Part shown: positions 36,988 through 44,660 of the stretch, one piece after another
How positions within the stretch are numbered: position 1 is the first letter of the stretch
Layout of the letters: the number at the start of each line of letters is the position of its first letter
From: Bacillota bacterium
Lineage (GTDB): Bacteria; Bacillota; Bacilli; Paenibacillales; UBA4045
DNA length: 64,000 nucleotides
Direction: 5' to 3'
Assembly (NCBI GenBank): GCA_023441055.1
Contig: JAEZQY010000047.1
Span: forward strand, 272,457 to 336,456
Notes under the pieces: generated by a model
The model's input: only the letters and a program-made list of their open reading frames with translations
Told to the model about the DNA's origin: nothing
Databases searched by the model: none
Program-made: the position numbers and the translations under genes

Positions 36988-37746
36988 TCACTTACCACTC
37001 ACATATCCAATGACATCCTCGTAGCTCAGCTTGCCTCCGAAGATATCCAGTGCGCTGCCGATCGTGATGTCCAGCTTACCATCAGTCAGCGCGTGGAACA
37101 CATCCAGATCCTCGAACGATCTAGCACCGCCCGCATACGTAGTTGGAATGCTGACCCATTCCGCCAGTGATCGCACAAGCTCCTGCTGGATACCGCTCTG
37201 CTTGCCTTCCACATCTACCGCATGCACGAGGAATTCATCACAATAGCTCTCCAGGAAAGTAATGTTAGCCGGATTAAGCGCGAAGTCGCTGAACACCCGC
37301 CATTGATTCGTTACAACGAGCCACTCATCATCCCGTGCCTTACAGCTCAAGTCAATAACGAGTCGATCCTTGCCCACCTCCGACACGATCCGCTCTAGAT
37401 GCTCCATATTTAGCTTCCCGTCTCGGAAGATGTAGGAGGTTACGATTACATGTGTAGCGCCATGCTCCAAGTAGCTTGCCGCATTCTCCGCGGTAATTCC
37501 ACCGCCTATCTGCAGACCGCCCGGGTAGGCGCGCAGCGCATGGATGGCCTCCTGCTCATTGCCCGGACCCAGCATAATCACATGCCCGCCGGTCAAGCCG
37601 TCTCGCTTGAACAACTCCGCATAATATGCGGCCCCATGCTCGGACACGAAGTTCTCCTTCACCTTGGCGCTGTCGTCCTGCAGTGATTCTCCGACAATCT
37701 GCTTTACTCTCCCACCATGCAAATCTATACAAGGTCTGAATTTCAT
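36988..37746 (-). CDS. hisA: Eukaryotic-type ProFAR isomerase (HisA/HIS6 type)
   Basis: Isomerase of histidine biosynthesis, converting ProFAR to PRFAR, 252 aa, beta/alpha barrel. The opening 'MKFRPCIDLHGGRVKQIVG' with catalytic Asp8, and the segments 'GGHVIMLGPGNEQEA', 'QIGGGI' and 'VIDLSCKARDDEWLVV', match the yeast HIS6-like branch rather than the usual bacterial HisA. The start ATG 37746 has GAGGAG nine bases upstream; an upstream in-frame ATG is not conserved. No other his gene is next to it. It lies in the same direction as, and 117 bp after, the folD-DJ-1 unit with the ZTP riboswitch. Its pathway yields AICAR (ZMP), the ligand of that riboswitch class. Confidence 0.85.
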   Translation of the reverse strand: MKFRPCIDLHGGRVKQIVGESLQDDSAKVKENFVSEHGAAYYAELFKRDGLTGGHVIMLGPGNEQEAIHALRAYPGGLQIGGGITAENAASYLEHGATHVIVTSYIFRDGKLNMEHLERIVSEVGKDRLVIDLSCKARDDEWLVVTNQWRVFSDFALNPANITFLESYCDEFLVHAVDVEGKQSGIQQELVRSLAEWVSIPTTYAGGARSFEDLDVFHALTDGKLDITIGSALDIFGGKLSYEDVIGYVSGK

Positions 37747-37863
37747 CGTTAGTGACTCCTCTACTAGATCGATAGACTGGTTTGTCATGCTCTATTTGGT
37801 TTAGTTGAAATTACTTGCCTAACCACTATACCAAGTTGGGCAAACGCTGGACAAGCTTGGCAT

Positions 37864-38460
37864 TCACTCTACTCGATAATCCAACCCAATTTGCCCCGTT
37901 CGATAATACGGATAATCCATCGCCGCCGCGATCTGTTCAACCGTCTCTGCATTCGTCAACAGCTCCAGTACATACAGCCCCAGATCAATCGAGGTCGCGA
38001 CACCCCCGCCGGTTATCACATGACCATCCTGCACAATTCTGGCTCTGACTACTTCAGCACAATAGGGTTCAAGCAACGCATAGGCCGGCGGATTGGTTGT
38101 CGCTCTGCGACCCTCCAGTAAGCCTGCCGCTCCCAGCAAGAGTGAGCCGGTGCATACACTTATCTTGTATTGTACACCCGTTGCGGTCCGCAGCCAATCG
38201 ATCATCTTCGAATCATGACGCAGTGTGCGCGTCCCTCTTCCACCCGGAACGAAGACCATATCGTAATCAGCCAGATCAGGCGCGACATGCTGAATCTCCA
38301 TCGTTACGCCCAGCTCATCGGTCACCCGCTCCGTCAGCGCACACAGCTCCCACGAGACATCCTCCATGAGATTCAATATTTTCAGACGTGTTACCGCATC
38401 ATAGAACCCGACGAAATCCAGAGTCGTCATCTGATTGAACAGAATGAAGGCGATTTTCAT
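37864..38460 (-). CDS. DJ-1/PfpI family protein
   Basis: Glutamine-amidotransferase-like protein of the DJ-1/PfpI superfamily, 198 aa. The nucleophile elbow is 'ISVCTGSLLLGAAGLLEGRR', Cys103, with 'DMVFVPGGRGTR' before it. This subgroup includes isonitrile hydratase-like and AraC-fused forms; here there is no DNA-binding domain. It overlaps the folD stop by 4 bp (ATGA), so it is co-translated with folD and under the same riboswitch. Function unknown; protein or metabolite repair and isonitrile hydration are possibilities for the family. Confidence 0.82.
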   Translation of the reverse strand: MKIAFILFNQMTTLDFVGFYDAVTRLKILNLMEDVSWELCALTERVTDELGVTMEIQHVAPDLADYDMVFVPGGRGTRTLRHDSKMIDWLRTATGVQYKISVCTGSLLLGAAGLLEGRRATTNPPAYALLEPYCAEVVRARIVQDGHVITGGGVATSIDLGLYVLELLTNAETVEQIAAAMDYPYYRTGQIGLDYRVE

Positions 38461-39323
38461 AGCAATTCCTCCCGCTTCCGGCCTGCAGCTGAAATCTCAG
38501 CCGCATCGACCGTGTGCTTAAGCAGCATGGCAATCGTGATAGGTCCGATCCCACCTGGCACCGGCGTTATCGCTCCTGCCCTTACACGGCATGCTTCATA
38601 ATCGACATCACCGATATTCCCTTCATTATAACCGGCATCCAACACCACTGCCCCTGGCTTAATCCAATCTCCCTGGACAAAATAAGGCTTACCCACCGCA
38701 GCGACTACGATGTCTCCTAGACGAACAATATCGGCTAGATTGCTCGTTCTCGAATGGCAGACTGTGACGGTGGCATTACGGTTAAGCAGCATGGCGGCAA
38801 CCGGCTTGCCCAGAATCGGGCTGCGTCCGATGACAACAGCATGCCTGCCCTCAATCGGAATCCTGTAATGATCCATGATGGCAATAATCGCTGCAGGGGT
38901 GCATGACGGAAACTTCGCGAAGCCGAATGCGTTCTGGGCGAACCCGAGCGTTGTAACGCCGTCTACATCCTTAGCGATATCAATCGCTTCGAACGCTGCA
39001 CGCTCATCCACATGATCAGGCACCGGATGCTGCAGCAGGATGCCATGAACATCGCCATCTTCATTCAGCGACTGAATAACCTCGATCAATTGCTCTGTCG
39101 TCGTCTCGTTCGGCAGATCAATTCTCCGCGAAGCGATACCGATTCGCCTGCATGCATTACCTTTCATCCGCACATACGTCTCCGAAGCTGGATTGTCGCC
39201 AACAAGTATCGTGACAAGACAAGGCTGGTGTCCGCTAAATGCTAGCCGCTCCACCCTTCCCTTCAACTGCTCCTTCAAGCTGTCCGCCACTATTGTGCCA
39301 TCCAATATGACGTTCTCCATCAT
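38457..39323 (-). CDS. folD: Methylenetetrahydrofolate dehydrogenase/cyclohydrolase
   Basis: Bifunctional cytoplasmic FolD, 288 aa, normal length, interconverting 5,10-methylene-THF and 10-formyl-THF with NADP. Landmarks are 'SETYVRMKGNACRRIGI' with the catalytic Tyr and Lys, 'KDVDGVT', the Rossmann loop 'VVIGRSPILGKPVA' and the family ending 'PGGIGPITIAMLLKHTV'. The usual QLPLP loop reads 'LLQHPVP', a variant that marks a divergent FolD branch (seen here). AAAGGAG stands 11 bases before the ATG. It is preceded by a ZTP riboswitch, so high ZMP/ZTP, a sign of 10-formyl-THF shortage, would switch it on. Confidence 0.93.
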   Translation of the reverse strand: MMENVILDGTIVADSLKEQLKGRVERLAFSGHQPCLVTILVGDNPASETYVRMKGNACRRIGIASRRIDLPNETTTEQLIEVIQSLNEDGDVHGILLQHPVPDHVDERAAFEAIDIAKDVDGVTTLGFAQNAFGFAKFPSCTPAAIIAIMDHYRIPIEGRHAVVIGRSPILGKPVAAMLLNRNATVTVCHSRTSNLADIVRLGDIVVAAVGKPYFVQGDWIKPGAVVLDAGYNEGNIGDVDYEACRVRAGAITPVPGGIGPITIAMLLKHTVDAAEISAAGRKREELL

Positions 39324-39349
39324 ACCAACATCATCTCCTTTAGCAATGT

Positions 39350-39458
39350 AAAAACAAAAAGAGGCAAGGGATTGCTCCCCTACCTCTGCCCAGGCGTTCG
39401 GCTCTTGCTATCGATGCGCTCCACCATGGTTCCCCATGCTCCGCCAGTTACGCATCGC
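39350..39458 (-). ncRNA. ZTP (pfl) riboswitch with terminator before folD
   Basis: On the minus strand the aptamer runs from the P1 arm GCGATGCG (39451-39458) through GTAACTGGCGGA and the P2 hairpin GCATGGGGAACCATGG, then GGAGCGCATCG closing P1, to the hallmark GCCGAACGCCTGGGC ending at 39388. These conserved words are those of the ZMP/ZTP-sensing pfl RNA. It is followed by the hairpin GAGGTAGGGG / CCCTTGCCTC and TTTTTGTTTTT (39350-39386), an intrinsic terminator. Ligand binding is expected to prevent termination and switch on folD, and probably the two genes after it. Confidence 0.9.
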
Positions 39459-39553
39459 TTGATTTGCCTCCATGTTACCACATGCTCAGACAATAATAAA
39501 TATCCGATCTGGGAAAGCTAAGCACATTATGAACAAAGGAGTGTTCCATCACC

Positions 39554-40423
39554 TTGACAACTACAGCAACACCACCACAGACCTTCCCGCCGCAGCATCA
39601 GAGCCAGCAGCCTGGCGTCGAGAGCAAGATGTCTCCGAGACCGCAATCTGCGGATTCCAAGTACAAGCCCGCAGGCAAGCTTACAGGCAAGACGGCCGTC
39701 ATCACTGGCGGAGACAGCGGAATCGGCAAAGCGATCGCCATCGCCTATGCGCAGGAAGGCGCCGATGTTGCCATCGTCTATCTGAATGAGCATGAGGACG
39801 CGAACGAGACGAAGCGACTCGTTGAACAGCACGGAAGAACGTGCCATCTCCTCGCAGGAGATATCACGAATGAGTCATTCTGTCAGCAGGTCATCTCCGA
39901 TACGATCCAGCAATTCGGCAAGATCGATATTCTGATCAACAATGCAGCTGAGCAGCATCCGCAGAACAGCATCAAGGATATTACGGCGGAGCAGCTTCAG
40001 CGCACATTCCAGACAAATGTCTTCTCTTGCTTCTACCTGATCAAGGCCGCATTGCCGCAGATGACGATGGGCGCGTCCATTATCATCACAACATCCATTA
40101 CCGCCTATAAGGGCAGCAAGAACTTAATCGATTACTCCGCTACGAAGGGTGCGCTCGTCTCTCTAACTCGCTCCCTATCCTTGTCGCTCGCGACAGAGGG
40201 TATTCGCGTTAATGCCGTTGCGCCTGGTCCAATCTGGACACCGCTCATCCCTTCAACCTTCCAAGCTGAGCAGGTATCGACCTTCGGCTCGGACACCCCC
40301 ATGCAGCGTGCCGGACAACCGGAGGAATTAGCCCCGAGCTATGTGTTCCTGGCCAGCGACGACTCGTCCTATATGAGTGGACAAGTGCTGCACATCAACG
40401 GCGGGGATATTGTGAATGGGTAG
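39554..40423 (+). CDS. SDR family oxidoreductase
   Basis: Short-chain dehydrogenase of 289 aa with a 40-residue Pro/Gln-rich N-terminal tail, like the YhdF/YdaD general-stress dehydrogenases of Bacillus. The NADP-binding loop is 'TGGDSGIGKA', then 'NNAAEQHP', the active-site Ser in 'IIITTSITAY' (Thr/Ser region) and the Tyr-Lys pair in 'YSATKGALV'. The start is TTG at 39554 with AAAGGAG twelve bases upstream; no ATG lies nearby in frame. It is divergent from the folD unit. Substrate not known; glucose-type alcohols are common in the family. Confidence 0.87.
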   Translation: MTTTATPPQTFPPQHQSQQPGVESKMSPRPQSADSKYKPAGKLTGKTAVITGGDSGIGKAIAIAYAQEGADVAIVYLNEHEDANETKRLVEQHGRTCHLLAGDITNESFCQQVISDTIQQFGKIDILINNAAEQHPQNSIKDITAEQLQRTFQTNVFSCFYLIKAALPQMTMGASIIITTSITAYKGSKNLIDYSATKGALVSLTRSLSLSLATEGIRVNAVAPGPIWTPLIPSTFQAEQVSTFGSDTPMQRAGQPEELAPSYVFLASDDSSYMSGQVLHINGGDIVNG

Positions 40424-40458
40424 GAATCTACCCGAATAGTGCAGTATATAGATTATCA

Positions 40459-40488
40459 TTGCGTAATACTGACCGAATTTGCTATCAT
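40459..40488 (+). promoter_or_regulatory. Predicted promoter of the AraC gene at 40528
   Basis: -35 TTGCGT (40459-40464), 18-nt spacer, -10 TATCAT (40483-40488). A dyad ACCGAAT/ATTCGGT (about 40471-40515) brackets the -10 and the leader, a possible autoregulatory site. Confidence 0.4.
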
Positions 40489-40527
40489 CGAAAGCAAAGT
40501 AAGCATATTCGGTTGGAGGTTTAACAG

Positions 40528-41412
40528 ATGAAGGCCATCCATAAAAAACTGAATGACGGAGGGCGGTTTCCTGTCCAATTCGTGTACATGGATACTAAAT
40601 CGCCTCAGATGGAGCTGCCGCATCATCTACATGACTGGCATGAGATCATTTACGTATACGGGGGGAATGGCAAGCTGCTGGTGAATCATTCCTTCTACGA
40701 GATGAATGCGGGGGACTTATTCCTCATTCCCGGCAACACGGTTCATCGCGCCTTTCCCGATGAACATCTGCCAGTTACCTCTACGGCGCTGTTCTTCAGC
40801 TCTGCATTAATCCAGCCGATGGAGTGGGGGGAGCAGGGCTCCCTTCTCCGTAGTTTCGAATCCGCTAGGAGAAGAAAGCAATACAAATTTGAAGTGCCAG
40901 AATCTAATCGGAAGGATATTGCTGCAATTCTGGCCTCCATACAACTAGAAATGACTACTCAGATGAATCATTATCAGACCGCTGTTCGGGTCCGGGTATG
41001 CGAGCTTCTGCTGACATTAGATCGCATCTATATGCCGGAGACTTCCACTATGGGCGATTCCTTGACCGAACCAGCCTGGATGCGGGCGGCCTTGCATTAC
41101 ATCGATTCTGCAATCGCTGAGACCGATTTAACGCTGTCCGCCCTGTCCAAGCGCGCAGCGATCACCCCCTCTCACTTCTCGAGAGTGTTCAAGCAGTCAA
41201 CCGGCATGAATGTGACAGATTATGTCGTCGTCAAGCGGATTATGCTGGCTAAGGAGTTACTTGTGCGAACCGATGATAGCATAAGCGAGATTTGCGAACG
41301 TTGCGGCATGGAGAGCGAGTCTTATTTTTATCGGAAATTCAAGCAGATTACTGGCATTACGCCAAAAGCCTATAAACGCAGTGCCCTTCACTACATTGCT
41401 GGAAGCGACTAA
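40528..41412 (+). CDS. AraC family transcriptional regulator
   Basis: Regulator of 294 aa. An N-terminal cupin (about residues 20-110, 'LPHHLHDWHEIIYVYGGNGKL', 'GDLFLIPGNTVH') binds the signal. The C-terminal double helix-turn-helix contains 'TLSALSKRAAITPSHFSRVFKQ' and 'SISEICERCGMESESYFYRKFKQ'. GGAGG precedes the ATG. The gene converges with the zinc alcohol dehydrogenase gene, their ends overlapping by 4 bp. It may control the aldo/keto reductase and dehydrogenase pair, since sugar-responsive AraC genes often lie next to their targets; this is inference. Confidence 0.87.
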   Translation: MKAIHKKLNDGGRFPVQFVYMDTKSPQMELPHHLHDWHEIIYVYGGNGKLLVNHSFYEMNAGDLFLIPGNTVHRAFPDEHLPVTSTALFFSSALIQPMEWGEQGSLLRSFESARRRKQYKFEVPESNRKDIAAILASIQLEMTTQMNHYQTAVRVRVCELLLTLDRIYMPETSTMGDSLTEPAWMRAALHYIDSAIAETDLTLSALSKRAAITPSHFSRVFKQSTGMNVTDYVVVKRIMLAKELLVRTDDSISEICERCGMESESYFYRKFKQITGITPKAYKRSALHYIAGSD

Positions 41413-42422
41413 ACCTCAACCAGTGCCTTAATGACCTTCGAGGACGGCTTCAACCAAACCTCAAACTGATCGATCAGATGCTCGAATGATGCGCGGCTCG
41501 TCACGTATTCATCTACATGAAGATGGCCATCACGGATGAGATTCAGCACGTACTCGAAGTCATCCTTAACCGCGTTCCTACTGCATAATATCGTCAGCTC
41601 CCGCTTATGAAGCTCCGGATCATTCAGCGTAATCTCACCCTTCACCAGCCCGACATAGACGAGTCGTCCACCGTGTGCAACATATTGGATGGCATTTGAC
41701 ATGGAGCTGGCATTGCCGGTCGCGTCGAATACAACAGTCGGATAATCCCCGCCCGTCAATTCCGCAATGCTGGCAGCCGGGTTCTCACGGGCATTCACCG
41801 TCGCATCTACCCCAGCCCACGTCCTGCAAAATTCGAGTCGATCCTCATCAATGTCCATTGCAATTACCTTAGCACCTTGAAGCTTGGCAATCGCCATAAC
41901 GCCGAGACCGATTGGCCCTCCCCCGATCACAAGCACCGACTCCCCCTGCATATGCCCTGCTCGACGCACCGCATGTGCACCAACACTTAACGGCTCGATC
42001 AATGCCGCATCATCTAATGAAATGCCATTCGTACGGACAAGATGCGTGACTGGCACAGAGATGAACTCCGTCATTCCCCCGTCGACATGGACACCAAGCA
42101 CACGCATAGATGTACAGCAGTTCGTCTTGTTATTCCTGCAGGCAATGCAGCTGCCGCAATGCAGGTAGGGGATAATGCTTACTTCATCCCCAATGGTGAA
42201 GCCAGCATCATGGTCGCCAATCCAATGTATTGTCCCGGATAGCTCATGTCCGAGTATTCGCGGGTATGTGAAGTACGGTTGATTGCCTCTATATGCATGC
42301 AGATCTGTCCCGCATATTCCGATTCGTCTCACACGAATGATCGCTTCCCCTGGAGTAGGAGACGGCTTCGGCATCTGGGTCCATGCAAACCGACCGACTT
42401 CCTCGCAGACAATCGTATTCAT
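41409..42422 (-). CDS. Zinc-dependent alcohol dehydrogenase family protein
   Basis: Medium-chain dehydrogenase of 337 aa. The catalytic zinc site includes 'GICGTDLHAYRG' and 'GHE', and the structural zinc lobe is 'CGSCIACRNNKTNCC'. The NAD-binding loop is 'VIGGGPIGLGVMA' followed by acidic 'AMDIDE', typical of NAD rather than NADP use. The relatives are sorbitol, threonine and galactitol-type dehydrogenases. I use ATG 42422 (or GTG 42425): AAGGGG is 12 or 9 bases upstream, while the ATG at 42434 touches it. It is 22 bp after the aldo/keto reductase, so the two form an operon that probably oxidises a sugar or polyol. Confidence 0.88.
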   Translation of the reverse strand: MNTIVCEEVGRFAWTQMPKPSPTPGEAIIRVRRIGICGTDLHAYRGNQPYFTYPRILGHELSGTIHWIGDHDAGFTIGDEVSIIPYLHCGSCIACRNNKTNCCTSMRVLGVHVDGGMTEFISVPVTHLVRTNGISLDDAALIEPLSVGAHAVRRAGHMQGESVLVIGGGPIGLGVMAIAKLQGAKVIAMDIDEDRLEFCRTWAGVDATVNARENPAASIAELTGGDYPTVVFDATGNASSMSNAIQYVAHGGRLVYVGLVKGEITLNDPELHKRELTILCSRNAVKDDFEYVLNLIRDGHLHVDEYVTSRASFEHLIDQFEVWLKPSSKVIKALVEV

Positions 42423-42444
42423 CACGTCTCTCATCCCCTTCTTA

Positions 42445-43392
42445 TTAATTATTGCTACGATCGGTGTTGTAGGCAGGTATACCGCTAGCCCATGTCTGAT
42501 TCCGGATAGGCTCCAGTATCGCCAGCACTTCCTGTAATAAAGCTTGGTCTATCGGTTCGTCCACCCAGCCCGCATTCTTGACGATGTTAGCCGGATTGGC
42601 TGTACTCACCAGCGTAGTTGGTATTCGTTCATTCATCGTAGAGAATTGTACGGCAAGCTTGACGATGTCCTGCCCATGCTTCGCACAATAGGCAGCAGCC
42701 TGACGGCAGACCGCCTTAATATCGCCTGCGGCAGGATGCCAATCTGGCGCTCCGCGCACACTCAGCAGTCCCATAGAAAGCGGCGATGCGTTCACTAGAC
42801 CAACGCCCTTCTCCTCGATAAGCGGCAGCAGTCGTTCAAGCGTGGTATCATTCAGAGCGTAGTGGCAATAGGAAATGATAGCGTCCACCTGAATACGAGG
42901 CAGGAACTGTTCGAAGAGCTGGAGCGGCAGACCGCAGATACCGCTATAGCGGATCTTTCCTTCTTGCTTTAACCGCTCAAGAGCAGGCAGGGCCTCTTCA
43001 TATATAATTTCTGGTTCCACAAATTCGATATCGTGCAGGAAGAGGATATCCAGATATTCGGTATGCAGCCGTTGCAAGCTTTCTTCGACACTTGAAACGA
43101 TTCTCACAGCCGAGAAGTCAAACGCATCTGCCCCATATCGTCCAGCCTTGGAGGACAGATAGTACCGGTCGCGCGGAATCTCGCGAATCGCCTTGCCAAG
43201 CACGGTCTCCGCCTTCGTCAAGCCGTAGTACGGAGATACATCGATATAATTGATGCCGGCATCCAGCGCCGCATGCACTGCGCGGATGCTCTCTGCCTCG
43301 TCTGTATCACGGAAGACCGAACCCAATGATGATGCCCCGTAGCTCAGAATCGAGACATCCATCCCGGTATGGCCAAGTTTTCTGTATTTCAT
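42445..43392 (-). CDS. Aldo/keto reductase (L-galactose/L-fucose dehydrogenase-like)
   Basis: Aldo/keto reductase of 315 aa with the catalytic tetrad visible: Asp and Tyr in 'NYIDVSPYYG', Lys in 'YLSSKAGRYG', His in 'DILFLHDIEF'. 'YRKLGHTGMDVSILSYGASSLG' is the family start. The overall look is closest to L-galactose or L-fucose dehydrogenases (by eye). GGGGAG precedes the ATG. A TATAAT-like -10 lies at 43451-43456 and a CCAAT/ATTGG dyad at 43481-43502 upstream. It is followed by the zinc dehydrogenase, suggesting a two-step oxidation of a sugar. Confidence 0.87.
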   Translation of the reverse strand: MKYRKLGHTGMDVSILSYGASSLGSVFRDTDEAESIRAVHAALDAGINYIDVSPYYGLTKAETVLGKAIREIPRDRYYLSSKAGRYGADAFDFSAVRIVSSVEESLQRLHTEYLDILFLHDIEFVEPEIIYEEALPALERLKQEGKIRYSGICGLPLQLFEQFLPRIQVDAIISYCHYALNDTTLERLLPLIEEKGVGLVNASPLSMGLLSVRGAPDWHPAAGDIKAVCRQAAAYCAKHGQDIVKLAVQFSTMNERIPTTLVSTANPANIVKNAGWVDEPIDQALLQEVLAILEPIRNQTWASGIPAYNTDRSNN

Positions 43393-43540
43393 GTCACTGC
43401 TCCCCTCTCACAGAACTCTTCTTCTATCATCATAACAGTCCAATCGAACAATTATATAGCATATTCCGGCTTATAAGTGACCAATTTTGCTGTCAATATT
43501 GGTTGTGTACCTAAATGACTTCCTCCCTCGCAAAATCCAC

Positions 43541-43609
43541 TTGCAATATTCAGTTGAACTGTATATACTCTAACTATACAGTCTAACTGAACATCATAGC
43601 TGTATACAG
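43541..43609 (+). promoter_or_regulatory. padR-type promoter with two operator dyads
   Basis: -35 TTGCAA (43541-43546), 17-nt spacer, -10 TATACT (43564-43569). ACTGTATA and TATACAGT (43558-43582) form a perfect dyad over the -10, and the palindrome CTGTATACAG (43600-43609) lies just downstream. PadR proteins bind such dyads in their own promoters, so autorepression is likely. Confidence 0.65.
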
Positions 43610-43641
43610 TGTGACTTTCTATTGGAAAAGGAGGCTGCCAG

Positions 43642-43983
43642 TTGAGCCGTGATAAGGACCTGCCGCTGACAGAGACGGTGTATTACATACTCCTCGCCCT
43701 GCTGGAGCCCGCTCATGGGTATGTGATTATGCAGAAGGTAGAGGAATTAAGCGAAGGCCAGGTAAGGATGGCGGCCGGAACACTCTATGGCGCTATCGAC
43801 AATCTGCTCAAGCTGAAGTGGATTGCGCCTGTGAAGAGCGAAGACGCGCGCCGCAAGGTATATGTAATAACAGATATGGGATTGAACATTCTGAGGCTGG
43901 ATTGCCAGCGGATGATCCATATGGTGAAGGTAACTGAAGACAAATTGCGCATAACGGAGGTGGGTGAAGATGAAATCATATAG
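43642..43983 (+). CDS. PadR family transcriptional regulator
   Basis: Winged-helix repressor of 113 aa, the length of the short PadR type. The DNA-binding part is 'TVYYILLALLEPAHGYVIMQKV' to 'MAAGTLYGAIDNLLKLKWI', with the usual 'GTLYGAI' recognition helix. The start is TTG at 43642 behind AAAGGAGG (eight bases). Its stop overlaps the DUF2812 gene, so the two are one unit. Two dyads lie in the promoter. In this pairing PadR controls expression of the DUF2812 membrane protein in response to an unknown signal. Confidence 0.92.
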   Translation: MSRDKDLPLTETVYYILLALLEPAHGYVIMQKVEELSEGQVRMAAGTLYGAIDNLLKLKWIAPVKSEDARRKVYVITDMGLNILRLDCQRMIHMVKVTEDKLRITEVGEDEII

Positions 43984-44602
43984 AGTTTTCATTGATGTAG
44001 ATAAAGAGGAAAAGTGGTTAAATGGGCAGGCGCTGCAAGGTCATCTGTTGAGACGCAAGACGGTCTGGCGATATGAATTCGAGCAAATCGACACCCAGCA
44101 TTCCGCATATGGGAAAGCTGTTATCCGCGTCGATTATCGCACATTCAGTAACGCAGAGGATTTCGAGGATTACCGCGCGCTCTTCGAGGATAGCGGATGG
44201 ACGCATCTGTCCGGAACGAAGAGCTCCGGGTATCAGTATTTTATCACTTATTCTGCTGATCCCTCCATGGATATCTTCTCGGATATCGACTCGAGGGCTG
44301 GACGATATAAGCGGCTGGCTGAGATGTGGCTCACAGTCGCCTTAGGCTTCCTGCCTCTCTGCTTCATATTGTTCAAGAATGGTTACGTAGATATATTCGC
44401 CTTCCTGGAGCCCAAGTCACTGTACTACACACCGGGACTGTGGGAGAAATCCGGCTTAAGCTTCTGGAGATCCTTCCTGATCGAGACACCATTCGCACTG
44501 ATGCGCGGATTCTTCTGGCATTTGATCGCCCTGGCGCTAATAGCTTCCTACTACTTCTATATGAAGACCAGACGACAGTACAGTAAGACCAAATCGCAAT
44601 AA
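43970..44602 (+). CDS. DUF2812 domain membrane protein
   Basis: Protein of 210 aa: a soluble N-terminal DUF2812 domain (about residues 1-110, with 'GWTHLSGTKSSGYQYF' as in the family) followed by two hydrophobic helices, at about 120-140 and 180-200. I chose the ATG at 43970, nine bases after GGAGG; a GTG two codons earlier is too close to it. It overlaps the PadR gene by 14 bp and ends before a terminator. PadR-DUF2812 pairs are common in Firmicutes (known association); the biochemical role is not known. Confidence 0.85.
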   Translation: MKSYRVFIDVDKEEKWLNGQALQGHLLRRKTVWRYEFEQIDTQHSAYGKAVIRVDYRTFSNAEDFEDYRALFEDSGWTHLSGTKSSGYQYFITYSADPSMDIFSDIDSRAGRYKRLAEMWLTVALGFLPLCFILFKNGYVDIFAFLEPKSLYYTPGLWEKSGLSFWRSFLIETPFALMRGFFWHLIALALIASYYFYMKTRRQYSKTKSQ

Positions 44603-44617
44603 CCCCTATACAACACA

Positions 44618-44660
44618 GAAGCTTCCGCCGATCATGATCGGATAGGAAGCTTCTTTACTT
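44618..44660 (+). terminator. Terminator after PadR-DUF2812 unit
   Basis: GAAGCTTCC (44618-44626) pairs with GGAAGCTTC (44645-44653); inside, CCGATC pairs with GATCGG; TTTACTT follows on the plus strand. It also stops right at the end of the convergent dehydrogenase gene and could work both ways. Confidence 0.75.

Noticed and set aside
37789..37863. CCAAG...CTTGG hairpin after the DJ-1 gene as a terminator
   Set aside because: The stem is bulged and no T-run follows, so it does not clearly separate hisA from the folD unit.
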